From Marthasterias glacialis (lineage: Eukaryota > Echinodermata > Asteroidea > Forcipulatida > Asteriidae), in assembly GCA_911728455.2 (NCBI GenBank), contig OU452231.1:7036963-7100962 (forward strand): a stretch of DNA of 64,000 nt, written 5' to 3'. The notes beneath the pieces were generated by a model. That model made no database searches, was not told where the DNA came from, and was given only the letters and a program-made list of their open reading frames with translations. Below, one piece after another: positions 56,528 through 64,000 of the stretch. The position numbers and the translations under genes were made by a program. The stretch's first letter is position 1. The number at the start of each line of letters is the position of its first letter.

Positions 56528-57890
56528 ATTCTTACCACCATTCAAAATCATTAAATACGGCCACTCAATGTATAACACATTTAACTGTTGGTTATTGTGG
56601 ACCAGTGTTGTGTGCAGCATACCAGTTTGCATCATTGTAGCCAGGCAACAGTCGTTGGAAAAACTACCTGTAACATGCACAAATTGGTCACAATTTAAAG
56701 TCTGACGACTGTAGTTGCGATAATCGTAACCCTCCATCCTCCCGACGGTCGGAGACCGGAGGGTTACGAACCAAGACTGATATTATCGATGGTATTGGCA
56801 GTTTTGACCAGTTTTTGCCAGACTCGTGATCAGATTCGTCCTTTTTTTCCACTTTCCAAAATCATGACAGACATTCTAAACACATGGAGTTGATCTTTAT
56901 TGTATGACAACGTCATCTGGAACCCTTAAAACAACATCATGAAAACATTTGGCAGAAAAAACGACAAAAACTTACCAAAAGACTGACAGAATATATCCAT
57001 AATCCATAGCGGGGCCAACTAGTGATTTTGAACGTCGCACTTGCTTGGCAACAACCAATCAGCGTGACCCATCAAAACACGCATCCGGACGAGCCATGGC
57101 TGTCGTATGCGTATCGGCCATGCGTTTGGCCGTGTGGGGGTACGGAGCAGCACACGGTACTACGAGCTGTATAGTTTGTGCACGCACGATGTTCATACAT
57201 AACCTGCATGCTGCGCACTCGGTCCGGGGATCGGTGCTTACATACACAGGCGGTGAGTTTGCAAGCAGTCTGCTGGACTGGCTGATACGCATACGACAGC
57301 CATGGCTCGTCCGGATGCGTGTTTGGTTGGGTCACGCTGATTGGTTGTTGCCAAGCAAGTGCGACGTTCAAAATCACTAGTTGGCCCCGCTATGGATTAC
57401 GGATATATTCTGTCAGTCTTTTGGTAAGTTTTTGTCGTTTTTTCTGCCAAATATTTTCATGATGTTGTTTTAAGGGTTCCAGATGACGTTGTCATACAAT
57501 AAAGGTCAACTCCATGTGTTTAGAATGTCTGTCATGATTTTGGAAAGTGGAAAAAAAGGACGAATCTGATCACGAGTCTGGCAAAAACTGGTCAAAACTG
57601 CCAATACCATCGATAATATCAGTCTTGGTTCGTAACCCTCCGGTCTCCGACCGTCGGGAGGATGGAGGGTTACGATTATCGCAACTATGACGACTGTTGC
57701 ATGCTAAGTTCAATCTCCCAAGCTTGAACGCAAGGGGGTAATCAACTCAAGCATGCTAGTATTAAAATGGTATGCTGCGCGCAATGCTGGTCCATAATAT
57801 TAATAACTAACGGTCCGTGTGTTATAGTACATTGAGAGTCCATAATTTGTTTTTGAGAGGCGATGTCGATTTAAGGATTTTGAACGACGG
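56528..57890. repeat. Two-layer inverted duplication upstream of CCDC186
   Basis: Inner arms 56712-57119 and 57281-57687 (about 408 bp each, ~97-98% identical by eye) flank a ~160-bp spacer. Outside them, 56528-56640 and 57770-57890 are also inverted copies but much more diverged (shared TTCTTACC, CTCAATGTA, ATAACACA, GGACCAG). Within each inner arm lie a CCAATCAG box, a GGCCCCGCTATGGATTA motif and a consensus splice donor CTTTTG|GTAAG pointing outwards. Confidence 0.92.
56976..57015 (-). promoter_or_regulatory. CCDC186: Candidate CCDC186 promoter and 5' UTR exon 1
   Basis: A minus-strand donor GTAAGT follows CTTTTG at 56976, about 600 bp upstream of the acceptor at 56381. Upstream are GGCCCCGC, an inverted CCAAT (ATTGG at about 57055) and GC-rich sequence; no TATA. 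The mirrored copy gives the same signals on the plus strand with its donor at 57424. The transcription start is not known. Confidence 0.45.
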
Positions 57891-60800
57891 TAAGAAGTTA
57901 TCGTTTTTAAATAATTTAGATAGTGATTGAATTTTCTGGCATGTCTGGAACCATCAAGCGCTCACTAATATACAAAGAATACATAGATAGAGCCTATTTT
58001 TGGCGAGATCTGATTCCAAACAAGAGTTCTAGGACTAGGTGCAAAATGTGACTTGTAAAAAGTTTTAGGATTTACTCTAGCATGATGAGGTTCGTGTAAG
58101 AACCTTATGTAGGTCTAGAACCTAGGGTAGGACTAAGCAGCTAACGTTACTTTAATAATAATAATAATAGAGGATTTAGGAGTGCGAGTCGGAGTCGTGC
58201 TGTGGCTTTTCAACATGCAACTTTCCTGATCATAAAACTTACCAATCGAGTGCTACTGTACTTGCAGATGACCTTACTGCTGGAATTTGTTTGGAAAAAA
58301 ATTGTGTGATGTTAATGCCTTTTCGTGTAAAAAACTAACTAGTCCTAGGGAGATCCATGACGACTAGGATAGGAGGAGTTTTTTACTAGACTAGACTCGG
58401 GTCGGATCGAGTAAGGCCAGGGAAATTTCGTATTTTTTAGTAAAAATTAATGTAAATGTAACGGTTCCTCGACATCTTTTTAAAGAAAACTTCCAAAGCA
58501 AAAGATATTTATACCGAACCTTTCGAGTCTTGCTTCCGGTTTCGTCTTGTCATTTTATTCAAGTATTTCCGATTCTACGATGACGACCAATTTAAAGCCA
58601 ACAACTGCCAACATCTGTGTCAGTGTGTGTGTCAGTATGAAAAAGCTTAGACGAGTATGGTAACATTACTAATGGTCAGGTTAAAAATGATATGAGTTTC
58701 GTCAGGTTACCAGACTGTTCCACGACGACTGATTTGATCACCAGTCTGAAGCTAACCGCGTATTGGGCCCACCGGCCAGCCGTGGATTCAGAGGCCGGCC
58801 AGCCGCGTAGGAAAATTATTAGAATCCATAAGAATCAATGGTGGTGAATTTTTCTTCCGATTCTTTTTTTTTTTATTCAATGAAGCTATTAACACAATTT
58901 TTTTATATTCTTAAGATACATATCACTGAGCATACTTCAAAGCGGACATATGAAATCATTGGCTTAATATTTATTGAATAATTTGCCGCTACAATTTAGA
59001 CCTCATTCAATCAGTACATAATATCATGCGATTACCCGTTTTCGGTCGACACCTATACCCGGTCACTCATTTTGATTCCTGTTTACCGCGAGAGGGCGCT
59101 AGATATACAGCGACTAGAAGTTTCATTCACGACCGATGTTCCTTACGATCACACACGCAAAAAATTATTGAGATTCAAGTTTCCTGTCGTAAGTTACACC
59201 CAAAAGTTTATAAAATGTTAAATTTTCAGTATAGATCACTAATACACTTTTTACTCACAATCAAATGTCTCTAAAAATTATAATCCACGGTCAAACATTC
59301 CAAATGAAAGTTTCATCGGCAAGGTCAAGTTTCATTTTCCCCAGGTAGAACGGTAGATCACGTGATTATGTTGCTAAGTGGGATTGTATGGAGTGCCAAC
59401 ATTGCAGAAACCTTAAGTGTATTTCAAGTGAATATGACTTTTTGTGTTTATACTGCACTCTCTGCTTAATTGCAATGGGCCCTAATGAAAGCTGCAATGG
59501 CTATATAAAGTTCATTTCTCCCCAAATTACTCATATTATTGGCCACTCTGAAATTCAAGATAATCAGAGTGATAAATATTTTTATTTTTTTTTTATTAAA
59601 AATGTGTTGAGGAAATGGAATAGTCACTTTTATTTTATTCAGTAATATTTTTTTATGAAGAACAACAAAGTTGTGTGGCCCAACTTTCACTTAATTCCCC
59701 TCCCTTCCCCATTCTTTGAACAAATTTTGACAGATAATGCAGTTTCAAAACAAAAAAAAACATCAAAAACGTTCATATTTATGCCACGGACAGTACACAA
59801 AATGTGTAAAAATAATTGCACAAAATATTTGTAGGGCCTGACATTGTACGTAGCTAATGACCATGAATTTATGTCAGGATCCAGAAAATATGTCATCTTT
59901 ATTACAATTAATTTTAGGAACTTTATGATTGGTTTTATAGGTTTTTTAATGGCAATGTTATATTTCCTTCTCTTTATACAGACTGTGATACGCAAAGTAA
60001 AAGCCAGCTACAGACTATTTTATTCTTAAGAATGTCTTAATGATGAATACGAGGCTGTTGTTGATCAATCAGAAAAGCTTAACAAAATAATACATCAAAG
60101 CTACCAGCTCTGGACCTGCTCCCCTAATGAGTCAGGAAGAGGAACAAACTGCAATGCAAGAACTATTATTATGTTGACAAAGCAGAAAAGTCACATAACT
60201 TGATAAATAAATATAAATGGATTTGTATCAATTTAAAAAAAAAATTATATAAATTCAGTAAAAACCATTACATTTGATTTTAAAACAATTTATGTTAAAT
60301 ACTCCAAAGAAAAATAAAGAAGTAAAAGAAAAGAAAAGGTGCCATGCTTTTCTCTTGTGTCATCTGGATTTTTCTCTTGGGGAAGGAGGGCACTTCAAGA
60401 AGTATTCATTTATTATGTTGATGAAGCAGAAAAGCCACAAACTACAGAAAAGAAAAGGATAATTGATGTATATTATTATACAAATTTTATATAAGTTCAG
60501 CAAAAAAAATCACATTTAATTTGAAAATAATCATTAATACCACTTTAAAGTAAAATAAAGAAGAAAAAGAAAAGGACAATATATAGCAAAAAAAAACATG
60601 TAAAGAAGAATTTTGCTATTTTATTAACCAATAATCACCTCACTAGCCGCAGAAACAGTCTGGACAATCGTTATTATTTGTTTTTTTGTTTTTTTACATT
60701 TTGCGCGCCGTACTAGTTCGTGAAGTTGACAGAAACTGCCCCTGAATGGACCGACCGGAAACGGGTAACGCGACGTGTGAACGGCGAATACAGCACGGCT

Positions 60801-63350
60801 GTGAATTTAGGACGATATTTCGGAATTTATGACTGCAACTTCTGGGATTTCAACAGATTATGAATTAAAAGTGTCTTGTTAAAAGGTTGGTCAGATGGTT
60901 TTAAAAAATTTCATTTAGTTTCCGTTTCCGAACGATTTTTACCGTTAAGTGACCGAAAACCGGTCGCTCCAGGATACAACTAGTGAACAATTTGCATTTA
61001 CCCCAGAGTAAATGTACCCTTCATGTTGTATAAAAGATGAAATTTTATTCCATAATCTTAAAGACCATATCACTGGGTAAACTTCATTTTGGAGGTGGCT
61101 AATTTGGCTCACTAATTAGTACCGCTAATTAGTCGCTAGAATATACGTCATTTTCTACGTTGCACGTACAGACCCTGTGAAACTTCGTCACACTCACACA
61201 CGTGTTTGCAACATTGCCATTTTGAAAAAAATTAGAAAAGGTTCATGTTTATTGTAAATATTAAACAGATTCGAGCGGGAATATTGTAATTGTTTCCAAA
61301 AGCTGAAAACTATTACATCACTTAATGAATTTACTTACCAAGCTTACTTTCATAATGAAGATTTTTTAATTATTTTGAAAAAAGATTTTGTGTGGTAAAA
61401 TTACACAAAACTTAAAACACGTGTGTCAGACCATAGAGAAAGATTCTTTCTCTATGATCAGCCTAACGCGCAGCAACATTACGCACATAATTTAGCATAA
61501 CGCAGAAAATACTTATTTACAGTGATTGGCTCAATACCGCACCTTGCGTCGCGCACCGTATAATTTGTAAGAGTTGCCCGCGACTGAGAAACGCGCTGGT
61601 GATCGCCAAAATGATTGCAACCGGTTGGTGACGTCACGTGCACGTGGTCTATAGGCATAATGCACACAAAATGGAGTACGACTGCCACATATCGGGCATG
61701 GTATAGCACCCCACCATAGCACAAGGTGCCAATTTTTTAAGGGCGTCACATTTTCTACAATAATGTAGACTTTATGATTTGAAGGAATGTTGTTTCTTAC
61801 TTCTGTGGATTAGCTCATAGAGCAACGTCCTTTGCTTAGGCAAATTACAAAAAAGGTGTTTTTGAAAGTAGCAACCCTTCCCTAAAGTGAAGATCAAGTG
61901 TAACCGATCCACAACATAAACTCGATCCACCCATCTAAACTACGCACATTCCTCAATCCGCCATTGACTGTATCGGTTAAAAATGTCAGGATTTGAAGGA
62001 ATCCTAGAATCTAGCGTTTTTGCACTGGACCTTGTCCAGTACAAAAACACTTTTTGAAAGTACCATTACTATAGGAAGGTTACTGTTGAAAGCAATTTCG
62101 TTTTGCGCAAGGTCACTGACGAGTTTACAGTTTTTTGTTTTTTTTTGTTTTTTTTTAATGCGTCATAAAATGATTGTCTTCTGGCGATTATTATATTACC
62201 TTGGCATGACACTTCTCTAAACTAACTTCTTTTTCAAAGTTTTTAATTCAATTTTGTGGACCAACACATCATAACCATAAGAGTCACAGCCGTACCGGTC
62301 GGCAGTAGACTAGCACTAGTTGCGTCCATCATAACCCTCGATGTTTCTGACGGTCATAGACCGAACAATTGGCAAAATTGTAGACATTTTTACCAAAATT
62401 TTAAATGTACTGAATTGCACTGTCAATATCACACAATTGGTCTTTAATTCATACTTGCAAAAATCAAACTTGCAATAGAAGCCCAAAATTAAAGTAAAGT
62501 GAAAACATAGAGAATAGTATGCACCCAGATAAATTTCTGAGTTATTCAATTGTTGCAGTTCTATCCAGTGCTGATGAGACCGATCCTAGTTTCACCTACG
62601 TGCAATGCGATACTGTAAAAATATTTACGCATGATTTGTCATAGCTCTAAGGTCCAAGGGACGTGACCAAGAGCTACAATTATTTCAACTACAGTTGTAG
62701 CACCTAAAAATAAAAAAAAAATCCTTAAAACAGTAATATTCAATTATTGTTTTAAGGAATTTGTTCCTTAAAATTAATGGTATCAAACTTGACAGTACTT
62801 GCCAAACATGACAATAAAAACTACATATCCAGAAAACATAAGTACATAGAACAATCGTTATGCTATGTATTATGCAAATTACCATTAGGCCATGGGAATA
62901 AAAGTTTCAGATCTGCGCCCACCGCCCCCATGCTCTAAAACGCACCGCACACATGCAATCACTGAAGTGGTGTAGGCTACTGACTGTATTGCTTGGCTTT
63001 AAGTTCATTGACCTCGGTTGGGGCGGAGCCTCTGAGTTACAGCACACTGTTAGGGTTTTCCACTTGTGCAGATTGCGCATGGTTTTACCCATTCAGCACA
63101 TTGAGCTACACAAACTGCAAGGCTGCGTGGTCAATCTGCAGATCAATGGTTAGCTGAGTGGTGCTGCTCACTCACAAATATTCCGCTTAGTTCCCCTCCA
63201 AAGCAAAGCCCTCCCCTCTATCCCACAGAAATTGCCCTCTGCTGAGCTTCCCCACCCCTCAAGGTTTTAAGACCTCTTCCACCCACAAGAAATTCCCCTC
63301 CGCCGAGCCTCTCAAGTTATACCTCTCCAAGTTTTAAGCCCGCCCCTCCA
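57700..63350. other. Intergenic region with no supported gene
   Basis: AT-rich with short ORFs only. It contains the second copy of the 11545 repeat (59700-59885), a GC-richer stretch at 60705-60800 with CCGACCGGAAACGGGTAACG whose inverse resembles 59030-59050, and a short TAGAGAAAGATTCTTTCTCTA palindrome at 61435. If the rightward mirrored promoter at 57.4 kb is real, this could be an intron of a gene outside the window. Confidence 0.55.
59700..59885 (+). repeat. Dispersed repeat, copy 2
   Basis: Matches 11545-11745 in the same orientation (GAACAAATTTTGACAGATAA, GCCACGGACAGTACA, GTCAGGATCC). Confidence 0.5.
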
Positions 63351-63359
63351 CGGAGCACG

Positions 63360-64000
63360 AAGACAACACAACAAGAACAAACAAATCTCTAACTAGATTG
63401 CAAACAAATACAAACAAGCACACAAACACAACAGATCAAGAACAAACAGATCTCTAACTCGACTGCAAACAAATACAATCAAGCACAAAAACACTACACA
63501 ACAACAATAAACAGATCTCTAACTGGACAGCAAACAATTCAAATAGTAACAAGCACACACAGATACTACACAACAAGAACAAACATATCTCTAACTAGAC
63601 TGCAAACACTACTGACAAGTACACAAACACTACAGATCAAGAACAAACAGATCTCTAACTAGACTGCAAACAAATACTGACAAGCACACAAACACTACAG
63701 AACAAGAACAAACAGATCTCTAAATAGACAGCTTACAAATAGTAACAAGCACACACAGATACAACACAACAAGATCACTAACTAGACTGCAAACAAATAC
63801 AAACAAGCACACAAACACTACACAAGAACAAACAGATCTCTAACTGGACAACAAACAAATAGTACCAAGAACACACAGATACTACACAACAAGAACAAAC
63901 AGATCACTAACTAGACTGCAAAATAATACAAACAAGCACACAAAAACAAGAACAAACAGACTCTAACTAGACTGCAAACAGACAATCAAACAAGCACACA
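63360..64000 (+). repeat. ~64-bp satellite running past the window end
   Basis: About ten imperfect units of GAACAAACAGATCTCTAACT followed by AGACTGCAAACAAATA and CAAGCACACAAACACTAC. Most units carry a GATCTCTAACT core. No spacer-repeat structure as in CRISPR. Confidence 0.95.

Noticed and set aside
57045..57380. ORFs of 77-111 aa on both strands
   Set aside because: They lie across the palindrome spacer and arms; the symmetry produces matching ORFs and no homology is visible.
59388..59645. 85-aa cysteine-containing ORF resembling a zinc-finger start
   Set aside because: Cysteine spacing fits no finger, the sequence becomes AT-driven, and there is no splice or homology support.
63360..64000. 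CRISPR-like array of regular repeats
   Set aside because: Whole units are imperfect copies with no unique spacers, and the genome is animal.

Overview
This is animal genomic DNA: AT-rich, with long introns, GT-AG splicing, no operons, and dense small inverted-repeat elements, tRNA-derived SINEs and minisatellites. An echinoderm, most likely a sea star, fits best. One gene encodes a relaxin-like peptide precursor of the echinoderm gonad-stimulating type. CCDC186 is recognisable but has an invertebrate-style N-terminus. The repeat families resemble those of echinoderm genomes. The species assignment is inference.

Four protein-coding genes can be supported. (1) 1233-13570, minus strand: a ten-exon gene whose exon phases all agree, giving a 665-residue secreted or membrane-anchored protein with a signal peptide, a furin-type site and a C-terminal hydrophobic anchor; I do not recognise the family. 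(2) 16868-20658, minus: a relaxin/insulin-superfamily precursor of 118 residues, with a TATA-box promoter, an ATG-free 5' untranslated exon and two coding exons. (3) 24505-25506, plus: an intronless 333-residue rhodopsin-class receptor. (4) 30772-56329, minus: the full coding region of CCDC186, 17 coding exons and 1159 residues, a coiled-coil Golgi/dense-core-vesicle trafficking protein. Its probable promoter lies in an almost perfect 400-bp-arm palindrome at 56712-57687.

The rest is intron or intergenic DNA. It holds several MITE-like families (one in two copies with histone-type 3' stem-loops in its terminal repeats, one carrying two CRE octamers inside intron 1 of the relaxin-like gene, one hAT-like copy with a target-site duplication), tRNA-derived SINEs, five minisatellites and a fold-back cluster at 44553-45217. 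From about 57.7 kb to the end I see no convincing gene; the window closes inside a ~64-bp tandem repeat.

Genes 2 and 4 both concern peptide secretion in broad terms (CCDC186 acts in dense-core vesicle maturation in worms and mammals), but nothing shows that they are functionally linked. The receptor lies head-to-head with the relaxin-like gene, but it lacks features of known relaxin receptors and should not be assumed to be its partner.
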